Of a DNA stretch of 11,995 nt, positions 1-5,489 are shown piece by piece. Positions within the stretch are counted from its first letter, which is position 1; each line of letters starts with the position of its first letter. The notes under the pieces are model-generated. The model did not search any database. It was given only the letters and a program-made list of their open reading frames with translations, and was not told where the DNA came from. The stretch comes from an uncultured Fidelibacterota bacterium (GTDB lineage: Bacteria > Fidelibacterota > Fidelibacteria > Fidelibacterales > Fidelibacteraceae): positions 1 to 11,995 of the forward strand of contig CALMFL010000209.1 in assembly GCA_937862595.1 (NCBI GenBank), read 5' to 3'. The translations under genes and the position numbers were made by a program.

Positions 1-136
1 ACGCGAGAACGGCCTGACCCTGGGGGTCGGCATTGACCTGAAGGTGTCCGGAATGTCGATCGTGTTCGATTACGGGTTTCAGCACTTCGGCAGGCTGGGG
101 ATGCTGAACACAACCTCCCTGGCTGTGACTTTTTAA
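1..136 (+). CDS. C-terminal end of a PorV/PorQ-like outer membrane beta-barrel protein (partial)
   Basis: The open frame enters from the left edge (first whole codon at 2) and stops with TAA at 134-136, giving about 44 residues. The visible part alternates polar and hydrophobic residues like transmembrane beta strands (LTLGVGIDLKV, SMSIVFDYGF-type strands). It ends with a short strand and a terminal phenylalanine (TTSLAVTF), the usual C-terminal signature of an outer membrane barrel. The stretch FDYGFQHFGRLGMLNTTSL resembles the last hairpin of PorV/PorQ-family barrels, where an (A/G)F..hG.LG.THR.SL pattern is common. PorV acts as a shuttle for T9SS cargo, which fits the two sorting-tail proteins downstream, but the family call rests on only 44 residues. 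A generic FadL-type or UPF0164-type barrel is the main alternative. Confidence 0.55.
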   Translation, partial: RENGLTLGVGIDLKVSGMSIVFDYGFQHFGRLGMLNTTSLAVTF

Positions 137-151
137 ACGGACAGAAACGCA

Positions 152-179
152 GTTGAGACGCAAGATCTTGCGTCTCAAC
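152..179. repeat. 28-bp perfect palindrome in the spacer
   Basis: The arms GTTGAGACGCAAGA and TCTTGCGTCTCAAC are exact reverse complements with no loop, starting 16 nt after the stop of the barrel gene. No T-run follows on either side, so it is not a standard intrinsic terminator. It looks like a dispersed intergenic palindrome. Transcribed, it would form a long hairpin that could protect the 3' end of the upstream mRNA. Confidence 0.8.
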
Positions 180-199
180 GACATGATATGAAAGAAGAG

Positions 200-235
200 A
201 CAAGAAAGAAATGAACATAAAACAAGAAACAAGAA
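200..235 (+). repeat. A-rich leader with three ACAAGAA heptamers
   Basis: ACAAGAA occurs at 200-206, 222-228 and 229-235, the last two in direct tandem. They lie in a purine-rich leader just before the ribosome binding site of the 661-residue protein. Like the other spacers in this window it combines 7-mer words with a nearby palindrome. It may simply be an unstructured leader that keeps the ribosome site open. Confidence 0.5.
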
Positions 236-241
236 AAGGAG
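236..241 (+). promoter_or_regulatory. Ribosome binding site that sets the start at 250
   Basis: AAGGAG at 236-241 lies 8 nt before the ATG at 250. An in-frame ATG at 211 has no such site and would place 13 charged residues (MNIKQETRKGVNN) in front of an otherwise perfect signal peptide, so 250 is the start. Confidence 0.85.
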
Positions 242-249
242 TAAACAAC

Positions 250-2235
250 ATGAAGAAAATTCTTGTGATCTTAATGGTCATGTTGACCGCATTCGCACTG
301 GCAGATGTCAGTGTGACCTATGTGGCGAACATGTCCACCCTTACCGGTATGGGAGCTACCGACAGCACCCATCTGGTTCAGATCCGCGGAGCCGAAGTCG
401 GCCCTGAAGGCGTTGATAAGTGGTACAACATCTTCCTGACCTGGGGAGATGACAGCCAGAACGCCGTCAATGTCGGCGGCGATTACTGGGAACTGACCGT
501 GGCGTATCCCGATTCCATGATCGGATGGCGGATGGCTTATAAGATCTGCTACATGGATAGCGTGAATGAAGAAGCCTACCATTGGGAAGAGAATGTGGTC
601 GGCGGAAACCGTATGTACGTGCTGCCTGCTGCAGACACAACTCTGCAGGTTGCTTACGTGAACAATATGTGGAACCCGCCCTACGTCCCTTCGGATTCCG
701 TGGACGTGTTCTTCCGGATCAACATGAGTGCGGATGAAGGATTTAATCCGGAACTGCCGCTCAGCATGGTCGGCGGTTTCCCGGTCAACGGCACCGGGAC
801 CAACATGTGGTCGCCGGGAACCTACACTCTGGATCAGGAAGGTGCTTCGGATTTCTGGAACATCCATCTGAAATTCGATCCTACCCTCATGCCCCTGACG
901 GACCAAATGTATCGTTATCTTAACGGTACCTCATGGTCCGATCACAATGAGAACCTCCAGGGCGCCTATTTCACGGGCAACGAGAACCGCGGGATCAGCC
1001 TTGGGACCCATGACACGACCATCGCCTGGGTCTGGTGGAATGACATTCCCGGCGGTAACTTCGAAGGTTCCGATACCGCGGACATCGTGTTCGGCGTTGA
1101 CATGTCGGCAGCCGTCGAGAACAACGGCTTCGAGATCGGCGATACGCTGGAAGTCCGCCTGGGCTACGAACTGAGCTCAACGGAAGTTCTGGAAGTCACA
1201 ATGGTCCACGTCGGCGGCACGCAGATGTATTCTGCGACCGTCAATGACGTTCCCCTGGTATTCGGCGAATACCTCTATTATCAGTACTACCTGATCAAGA
1301 ACGGCGTTGAACAGCGCGAAGTGTATTACAACTTCAACTATGACGGCAGTACGGCGAGTGCCGCCGAACGCCGCCGCATCATCATTGAAAGCGCCAGCGC
1401 AACCGTTGCCGATACCGATGAATCGGACGGCAGCGACCGCCGCATGCCCTTCTTCCGCAACAACAACCCGCTTGCCCGCGATGTCACGGTCCATGTCGAA
1501 TGCGACCTGCGTCCGGCCTTTGCCACCGTTCTGGGCGGCAAAACGCTGGAAGACATCCAGGGTTCGCAGGATATCAGCAGCATCACCCAGATCAGCGGCG
1601 TCGCGATCAACGGCCCCCTGTCAAACAATGCCGAAGGCACCTGGGCAGGATGGGGCTCTTCCCTGATGAGCGACGTCAACCGCAAAATGTGGGATGACGG
1701 CACACACGGCGATGCCACCGCCGGCGACACCATCTATACCATTACCTACTTCCTGTCACCGGACAGCGGTCATACCGTCGGTCAGGAATGCAAGTTCGGT
1801 ATCAATGGCGGCGACAATGAAGGCGGCGAAGGCGGATACGGGAACAACCATATCGTTAACGTCGACGATTCCCAGGCCGAAAGCTACCTCTACATCCGTT
1901 TCGGCAGCATCAACCCGACCTTCTACAGCGAATGGACCCCGACGCCGGGCGTTGCCGTTGAAGATCTTCCCGGGAACTTTGAACTGGCTCAGAACTATCC
2001 GAACCCCTTCAACCCGGTTACGACCATTACCTTCGCACTCCCGGTCGGCGCTGACGTGAACCTTTCGGTTTTCGACATGGCGGGCCGTACGGTGAAGACC
2101 CTGGTCAAGGGTTTTGTGAACGCAGGCAGCTATGACGTGAACTTCGATGCCTCTAACCTGGCTTCCGGCGTTTACTTCTATCGTCTGAATGCGGATAATA
2201 CCATTGTTACCAAAAAGATGGTATTGATGAAATAG
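250..2235 (+). CDS. Secreted multi-module carbohydrate-binding-like protein with T9SS sorting domain
   Basis: The protein has 661 residues. Residues 1-18 (MKKILVILMVMLTAFALA) are a signal peptide with an A|D cleavage site. What follows reads as consecutive beta-rich modules: about 19-145 (aromatic-rich, WYNIFLTWG, YWELTVAYP), about 150-270 (starts VDVFFRINMS), about 275-385 (starts DIVFGVDMS, LEVRLGY) and about 398-560 (CDLRP ... RKMWDDGTHGD ... FGINGGDN). The repeated FxxxMS openings resemble CBM20/CBM48-like starch-binding sandwiches. No glycosidase catalytic motif is seen. Residues about 573-661 are a type A T9SS tail (LAQNYPNPFNP, SGVYFYRLN, KKMVLMK). The neighbouring amylase has the same tail and a similar N-terminal module, so I infer a surface glucan-binding protein analogous in role to SusE/SusF. 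The binding function is inferred; the secretion route is well supported. A strong terminator follows at 2353. Confidence 0.85.
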   Translation: MKKILVILMVMLTAFALADVSVTYVANMSTLTGMGATDSTHLVQIRGAEVGPEGVDKWYNIFLTWGDDSQNAVNVGGDYWELTVAYPDSMIGWRMAYKICYMDSVNEEAYHWEENVVGGNRMYVLPAADTTLQVAYVNNMWNPPYVPSDSVDVFFRINMSADEGFNPELPLSMVGGFPVNGTGTNMWSPGTYTLDQEGASDFWNIHLKFDPTLMPLTDQMYRYLNGTSWSDHNENLQGAYFTGNENRGISLGTHDTTIAWVWWNDIPGGNFEGSDTADIVFGVDMSAAVENNGFEIGDTLEVRLGYELSSTEVLEVTMVHVGGTQMYSATVNDVPLVFGEYLYYQYYLIKNGVEQREVYYNFNYDGSTASAAERRRIIIESASATVADTDESDGSDRRMPFFRNNNPLARDVTVHVECDLRPAFATVLGGKTLEDIQGSQDISSITQISGVAINGPLSNNAEGTWAGWGSSLMSDVNRKMWDDGTHGDATAGDTIYTITYFLSPDSGHTVGQECKFGINGGDNEGGEGGYGNNHIVNVDDSQAESYLYIRFGSINPTFYSEWTPTPGVAVEDLPGNFELAQNYPNPFNPVTTITFALPVGADVNLSVFDMAGRTVKTLVKGFVNAGSYDVNFDASNLASGVYFYRLNADNTIVTKKMVLMK

Positions 2236-2307
2236 TAACTGGTAACTGGTGACTGGTGACTGGCTCGTCACGGCGTAGCGCAGCGAAGCCGGATGACTGG
2301 TGACTGG
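2236..2307 (+). repeat. Composite heptamer-hairpin element A
   Basis: Directly after the stop codon come four tandem heptamers T(A/G)ACTGG (2236-2263). Next is a hairpin with arms GTCA-CGGC (2267-2274) and GCCG-(GA)-TGAC (2288-2297). Then come two more TGACTGG heptamers (2294-2307), the first sharing its TGAC with the hairpin. The hairpin interior reads GTAGC-GCA-GCGAAG. The same 4-hairpin-2 plan occurs at 3496-3567 with a different heptamer. Because the unit is 7 nt and starts with TAA or TGA, three units in a row place a stop in each frame. Confidence 0.8.
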
Positions 2308-2311
2308 TTTG

Positions 2312-2340
2312 TCCTCCGCGGCTCTCAGAGCGCAGGAGGA
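2312..2340. repeat. Second hairpin with SD-like 3' arm
   Basis: TCCTCC (2312-2317) pairs with GGAGGA (2335-2340). Inside, GCTCT (2321-2325) pairs with AGAGC (2327-2331), and the two helices are separated by a 3x3 internal loop. The GGAGGA arm resembles a ribosome binding site, but the ATG at 2344 opens no sustained frame, so it is treated as a spacer hairpin. It adjoins element A and precedes the terminator. Confidence 0.55.
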
Positions 2341-2352
2341 TACATGATAAAG

Positions 2353-2386
2353 AAGGGCTCCGAATTTCGGAGCCCTTTGCTTTTTT
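2353..2386 (+). terminator. Intrinsic terminator of the 661-residue protein gene
   Basis: AAGGGCTCCGA (2353-2363) and TCGGAGCCCTT (2367-2377) form an 11-bp perfect stem with a 3-nt loop. A T-rich tail containing six consecutive T at 2381-2386 follows. It lies about 118 nt after the stop at 2235, with the two repeat hairpins in between, and ends rightward transcription before the convergent lipoprotein gene. Confidence 0.88.
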
Positions 2387-2387
2387 G

Positions 2388-2499
2388 CTTGAATTAAATT
2401 GAGGAGGAGAGGCGGAGAAGAGGGGATAGGTAGCTGAGGATGAGGATGTTATCTCGACCGGATCCACCGAAGCTCGCAAAGCGCAGGTTGATGACTGTT
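2388..2499. other. Purine-rich spacer without a recognisable gene
   Basis: This spacer between the two opposing terminators has a G/A-rich stretch around 2401-2435. I see no credible coding frame, promoter or RNA in it. With the elements at 2236-2386 and the terminator at 2500-2531 it accounts for the whole 321-nt gap between genes. Confidence 0.4.
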
Positions 2500-2531
2500 C
2501 CAAAAATAAAAAAGCCCCGAAATTCAGAGCT
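2500..2531 (-). terminator. Probable intrinsic terminator of the leftward lipoprotein gene
   Basis: Read on the minus strand, AGCTCTG (2531-2525), a 5-nt loop AATTT and CGGGGCT (2519-2513) form a 7-bp stem with two G-U pairs. It is followed by six T, an A and more T (2512 down to about 2502). It lies about 26 nt after the stop of the lipoprotein gene. Its core (CTCTGAATTTCGGGGC) closely resembles the rightward terminator's core (CTCCGAATTTCGGAGC). Confidence 0.65.
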
Positions 2532-2556
2532 CTTTTACAGTAGATTGATAATTCGA

Positions 2557-3378
2557 TCACATATAGATCGTTGTTTGATGAAATTCCAGATTTTCACCCG
2601 TTATAGCATCAACACAAATATATCCATCTTGAACTCTAAATCTCCATACAAGACGATATTTAATATAACCGAAGCGATTCTGACTATTGTTCTCAATATA
2701 AACAACCATTTCTGAAGATTCAATATCATCAAGAGATAATGTGTGTTCAATAATTTGAGGCCAGGCATTTAGGGTAAAAGTATATCCGTCTATGATATAT
2801 TTTGCTTCATTTATATCTATGATCGGTTCATCCGGTATGGGTAGTTGAGGAATAAGTGTTGACCAAAGATCAAATAAATAACCATTACTATCAACTTTAG
2901 CTCTGAGCTGTCCAAGATCCCAAAGCGGATCATTTAACGGATAGTTATAATTATTTTTCGGATAAAATCTACCCGAAACATCCCCGTTTCTCGATGAAAT
3001 AGATATATGAGATGAATCAATTTCAAATTGCTCAGCTGAGAATATTCGCCACCATTGATTAAAAAATGATTTTAGCTCAGTATCAAATTCAAGTTCTTGT
3101 TCAACACCAGTATTAAATGTGCAAAGTTGTGTTACATTTCGATAGAAAAAATCAAATAAATGAGCCCCTAAAGTATCAATATCAATTCTTGCATCAGAAA
3201 CATTGTAGCTGTTAACAAATACCGAATACCTTGAAGAAAATTCACTCATTTCTGATTCGGAATATGTCCAGGTAGAGGGATACCATTCCGGAACATTATT
3301 GCCTTCAGGATCAAAAAGATCGCACGAGATCAAAAACAGGAACAGTACCGGGATTATCATAACTGTCAGACGTTTCAT
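2557..3378 (-). CDS. Orphan secreted lipoprotein of unknown function
   Basis: The protein has 273 residues. It starts MKRLTVMIIPVLFLFLISC: a hydrophobic signal peptide and a lipobox LISC with the lipidated cysteine at residue 19, so it should be anchored to a membrane facing the periplasm or surface. GGAG sits about 8 nt before the ATG. The mature part is rich in aromatic and acidic residues (WYPSTWTYS, FFNQWWRIF, DPLWDLGQL) and looks like a globular mixed alpha/beta protein. Its C-terminal stretch (VWRFRVQDGYICVDAITGE) is faintly reminiscent of PepSY-type endings (VDA.TGE), but I do not assign a family. Base composition is strikingly different: two hand-counted lines gave about 32-35% G+C, against about 58% in a line of the amylase gene. 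This suggests recent acquisition or relaxed selection. No functional link to the starch genes is visible. Confidence 0.85.
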   Translation of the reverse strand: MKRLTVMIIPVLFLFLISCDLFDPEGNNVPEWYPSTWTYSESEMSEFSSRYSVFVNSYNVSDARIDIDTLGAHLFDFFYRNVTQLCTFNTGVEQELEFDTELKSFFNQWWRIFSAEQFEIDSSHISISSRNGDVSGRFYPKNNYNYPLNDPLWDLGQLRAKVDSNGYLFDLWSTLIPQLPIPDEPIIDINEAKYIIDGYTFTLNAWPQIIEHTLSLDDIESSEMVVYIENNSQNRFGYIKYRLVWRFRVQDGYICVDAITGENLEFHQTTIYM

Positions 3379-3495
3379 TTATCATCTCCACAAAAATTAT
3401 TGTTTCGATGAAAATATAAGTGTTTTTTTTTCAAGGCAATAGTTATAACACATAAAATATATAATGTTCCACCAAAGGAAATATTCTGATATTCT

Positions 3496-3567
3496 CGTCT
3501 TACGTTTCACGTCTTACGTCTCACGCTTGCCCTGCGTAGCCTTGGCGAAGCAGGGTTTCACGTCTTA
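3496..3567 (-). repeat. Composite heptamer-hairpin element B
   Basis: On the plus strand there are four tandem heptamers CGT(C/T)T(T/C)A (3496-3523), then a hairpin with arms CCCTGC (3530-3535) and GCAGGG (3550-3555), then two heptamers GGTTTCA and CGTCTTA (3554-3567). The interior reads GTAGC-CTTG-GCGAAG, almost the same as in element A, although the closing stem differs. On the minus strand, the sense strand of the adjacent gene, the heptamers read T(A/G)A(G/A)AC(G/C). One of them supplies the stop codon of the DUF1295 gene (3558-3560). Confidence 0.8.
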
Positions 3568-4412
3568 ATTGATTTCAAAAATTCGTTTTTCTTCTTCGCA
3601 TTCACACCGGGCAATGTTACCCAGGGAACGGATACCCTCCGCCATTCGGGGTAGGCGGGATATTTTGAGAGGGTGATATTTTCGGCCAGGTTCGTACTGC
3701 CGGCAAAGAGCAAAACCAGAACGGCGGCTCCGGCAAGGGAGACCGGCTGTCCGGTCAGGCGCATCGCATAGAGGCCGACGACCACCCATTGGGCCATTTC
3801 GCAGACGTAATTCGGATGCCGGGAATGTTTCCAGAGTCCGAAGGTGTTGAAACCCAGCCGGTGGCGGGGACTGTCCTTGAATTCCGCGGAATCACGTTCG
3901 CTGAAAAACCGGTACTGCTGATTGTCGGCGATCGTCTCAAGGATGAGAAAAAGCGCATGGAGACCGAAAAGGAGAAGATCGGCCGCATCCAGCGGCGCGT
4001 TGATCTGGCCGACGGTGTACAGGGGGAGGGTGATGGCAAAAACAAGAATAAGCTGAAAAGCGGAGATAAAGAGCAAATTGAAGATCTCGAAAACAAAACG
4101 GTTCGGGATCTTTTTTCGCATGATCTCCCAGCGGTAGTCCTCGCCGGTGAATCCCTTGCCCCACTCGAAGCCGTAGCCTCCGCGCCGCGCAAAGTTCAGC
4201 GACAGACGGATACCCCAGGCAATAACCAGGATCGCGGCGATCACATAGCGGGGATTGTCCTGGAAATCTTTCATCCACACCAGAACATACACCGGCGGCA
4301 GGATCGACCAGAGCCGGTCCACGGTGGAATAATTGCGGGTAAAAAGCCCGTAAAGAAATGAAACGATGATCGAAATGATCAAAATAAGAAGTGTTGTTTG
4401 AAATGCTGACAT
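3558..4412 (-). CDS. DUF1295 family membrane protein (steroid 5-alpha-reductase-like fold)
   Basis: The protein has 284 residues and several hydrophobic segments (about 5-24, 36-47, 56-72, 105-132, 140-160, 205-245). Family hallmarks are the DRLWSILP stretch near residue 32, RLSLNFARRGGYG, GEDYRWEIMRKKIP and, above all, RHPNY at 198-202 in GLWKHSRHPNYVCEM. DUF1295 belongs with the steroid 5-alpha-reductase C-terminal and isoprenylcysteine methyltransferase-like enzymes, which use NADPH or SAM on lipid substrates in the inner membrane; the substrate here is unknown. GGGAG lies about 8 nt before the ATG. The gene reads leftward with its own possible promoter and is not obviously linked to starch use. 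The last residues (K-T-stop) are encoded inside repeat element B, so the original C-terminus may have been altered slightly. Confidence 0.88.
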   Translation of the reverse strand: MSAFQTTLLILIISIIVSFLYGLFTRNYSTVDRLWSILPPVYVLVWMKDFQDNPRYVIAAILVIAWGIRLSLNFARRGGYGFEWGKGFTGEDYRWEIMRKKIPNRFVFEIFNLLFISAFQLILVFAITLPLYTVGQINAPLDAADLLLFGLHALFLILETIADNQQYRFFSERDSAEFKDSPRHRLGFNTFGLWKHSRHPNYVCEMAQWVVVGLYAMRLTGQPVSLAGAAVLVLLFAGSTNLAENITLSKYPAYPEWRRVSVPWVTLPGVNAKKKNEFLKSIKT

Positions 4413-4449
4413 GCCGGCTCTCCCTAACCTGTGTTTAACTAAACCCCGG

Positions 4450-4477
4450 AATATAAAAATAATTACGGAAGACGCAA
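4450..4477 (-). promoter_or_regulatory. Possible sigma70-type promoter for the DUF1295 gene
   Basis: On the minus strand, TTGCGT (4477-4472) and TATATT (4455-4450) are separated by 16 nt. This places a transcription start roughly 30 nt before the ATG at 4412. The match is fair only and AT-rich chance hits are common. Confidence 0.35.
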
Positions 4478-4487
4478 AAAGATTCCT

Positions 4488-4793
4488 GTTGAACCACGCT
4501 GTGGTTCGGTTTTATTGTTTGCATGTTCTATTATGGTTGAACCCCGCCGGGGTTCAACAACTCTGGAGTAGTTGAACTGTGATCCCGCAGGGGTTGAACA
4601 AGCGATCCGCCAGAAGGCGGATCGAAGAACAGTATAGTTTCCGCTTAACCCAAAAACAACCCCAGAGGGGTTGAACAAAAATATACCGCACGGCAACGCA
4701 ACCGCTACAATCTTTCCGAGGCTCCACATCCCCGTTAGGGGATAACCCACAATAGACATTTGTTTGTCCTTAATCCGAACCGCAGCGCGGTTC
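4488..4793. repeat. Cluster of seven REP-like hairpins
   Basis: Seven short hairpins fill most of a 417-nt gene-free stretch (4413-4829). P1 is 4491-4507 (GAACCAC/GTGGTTC, loop GCT). P2 is 4536-4558 (GTTGAACCCC/GGGGTTCAAC, loop GCC). P3 is 4582-4594 (ATCCC/GGGGT, imperfect). P4 is 4603-4624 (CGATCCGCC/GGCGGATCG, loop AGAA). P5 is 4657-4673 (CAACCCC/GGGGTTG, loop AGA). P6 is 4728-4743 (ATCCCC/GGGGAT). P7 is 4777-4793 (GAACCGC/GCGGTTC, loop AGC). P1, P2, P5 and P7 are variants of one AACCNC-NNN-GNGGTT stem with compensatory changes. P1 and P7, at the outer edges, are inverted copies preceded by GTTG and GTAG. A Y1 transposase-like gene adjoins on the right. The remaining 4413-4487 holds a possible promoter and 4794-4829 holds nothing I recognise. 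Confidence 0.8.
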
Positions 4794-4829
4794 TACATAA
4801 TAAGCCCGGTCAATAATACAAACACCCTG

Positions 4830-5300
4830 TCACGGATCCATAAAATACAGCTCGTCAAAAAACGGATCATCATCAAGATCCTCGCCTTTCCGCGCCCTGT
4901 GATACAGGTAGGCCTCTCTGGCCCGGCGTTCCTCCTGATATGCCTCGTCATCGGCCATGATGAAATCAATAATATGATCCATAAGATGAGTACTGTGGGT
5001 ATAAGCCCAATAATCCCTTTCCCGGTTCCTGAACCCATTGATCTTAAGCTCATTTTTGATGAGTGCTTCCGAGGAATCCATGATCTCTTCAAGCAGTTCC
5101 GCCAGAGCGACCTTCGGATCCAGGGAGATCAGCATGTTCACTCTGCTCCCCCGCCCGCCGATCGCGTAGATGTGACATGCCTTGTTTTCGAGCAGCTGTG
5201 AAATGTGTCCGATCAGGCTCCTATGATTCAGATCGATCCCGCTGCCGGGCTTTTCCGCCTGAAACATGATGTGGTAAGCGATACTTAACGATAAGTTCAT
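4830..5300 (-). CDS. Degenerate Y1 (IS200/REP-associated tyrosine) transposase-like protein, probably catalytically inactive
   Basis: The protein has 156 residues from ATG 5300. GGGAGG at 5312-5307 is 6 nt from this ATG but directly abuts the alternative ATG at 5306. The order of features follows the Y1 transposase fold: an N-terminal strand IAYHIMFQAEKP (usual YHIVF.TK..), a helix, CHIYAIGGRGSRVNMLISLDP (usual IGG..DHVHLLV.L.P), a helix with SS near residue 76, and a late helix HIIDFIMADDE (usual VI.YI.NQ.EH). The metal-binding HUH histidines are replaced by R53-V54-N55 and the nucleophilic tyrosine by F113. The C-terminal tail is highly acidic. The reading frame is intact. The REP-like hairpins immediately downstream fit a RAYT-type origin. 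It could be a domesticated DNA-binding protein or a decaying transposase. The alignment is from memory of the family, not a search. Confidence 0.75.
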   Translation of the reverse strand: MNLSLSIAYHIMFQAEKPGSGIDLNHRSLIGHISQLLENKACHIYAIGGRGSRVNMLISLDPKVALAELLEEIMDSSEALIKNELKINGFRNRERDYWAYTHSTHLMDHIIDFIMADDEAYQEERRAREAYLYHRARKGEDLDDDPFFDELYFMDP

Positions 5301-5306
5301 CTTCAT

Positions 5307-5312
5307 CCTCCC
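5307..5312 (-). promoter_or_regulatory. Ribosome binding site that favours start 5300 over 5306
   Basis: The minus-strand GGGAGG directly abuts the ATG at 5306 (zero spacing) but stands 6 nt from the in-frame ATG at 5300. The second ATG is therefore the more likely start, removing two residues (MK). Confidence 0.7.
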
Positions 5313-5368
5313 TTATTTTTAAATAATTTACAATCCTTGAATCCCGGCATCAAGCATCGGAATTTAAC

Positions 5369-5384
5369 TGTGACGCACATCACG
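5369..5384. promoter_or_regulatory. CRP/FNR-like operator palindrome
   Basis: TGTGA-CGCACA-TCACG matches the CRP consensus TGTGA-N6-TCACA at 9 of 10 positions. It lies in the divergent spacer between the Y1-like gene and the large amylase, centred about 113 nt before the amylase start codon and about 84 nt before a plausible transcription start. Catabolite-type control of starch use is the natural reading, but single sites arise by chance. Confidence 0.45.
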
Positions 5385-5425
5385 ACCTTAAAACGAAAAC
5401 ACGCAGCTTTAAATATATTTTAACC

Positions 5426-5454
5426 TTGAATAAGCCCGCAAAAATTCATAATAT
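5426..5454 (+). promoter_or_regulatory. Possible promoter of the large amylase gene
   Basis: TTGAAT (5426-5431) and TAATAT (5449-5454) are separated by 17 nt. This predicts a transcript start near 5461 and a leader of about 29 nt. Each hexamer matches the sigma70 consensus at about four positions. Confidence 0.35.
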
Positions 5455-5489
5455 TAGCCTAACTAATCGATATCAGGACAAGGAAAACA

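Noticed and set aside
152..179. Intrinsic terminator for the barrel gene
   Set aside because: The stem is strong but there is no loop of normal size and no following T-run on either strand.
211..249. Longer start (ATG at 211) for the 661-residue secreted protein
   Set aside because: It adds a charged 13-residue leader before a complete signal peptide and lacks a ribosome site, whereas ATG 250 has AAGGAG at 8 nt.
4463..4759. A 98-codon minus-strand frame in the repeat cluster
   Set aside because: It runs straight through the hairpin repeats and its translation only reflects them.
4488..4793. CRISPR array
   Set aside because: The repeats are short hairpins of unequal length, spacing and orientation, without constant direct repeats or cas genes.
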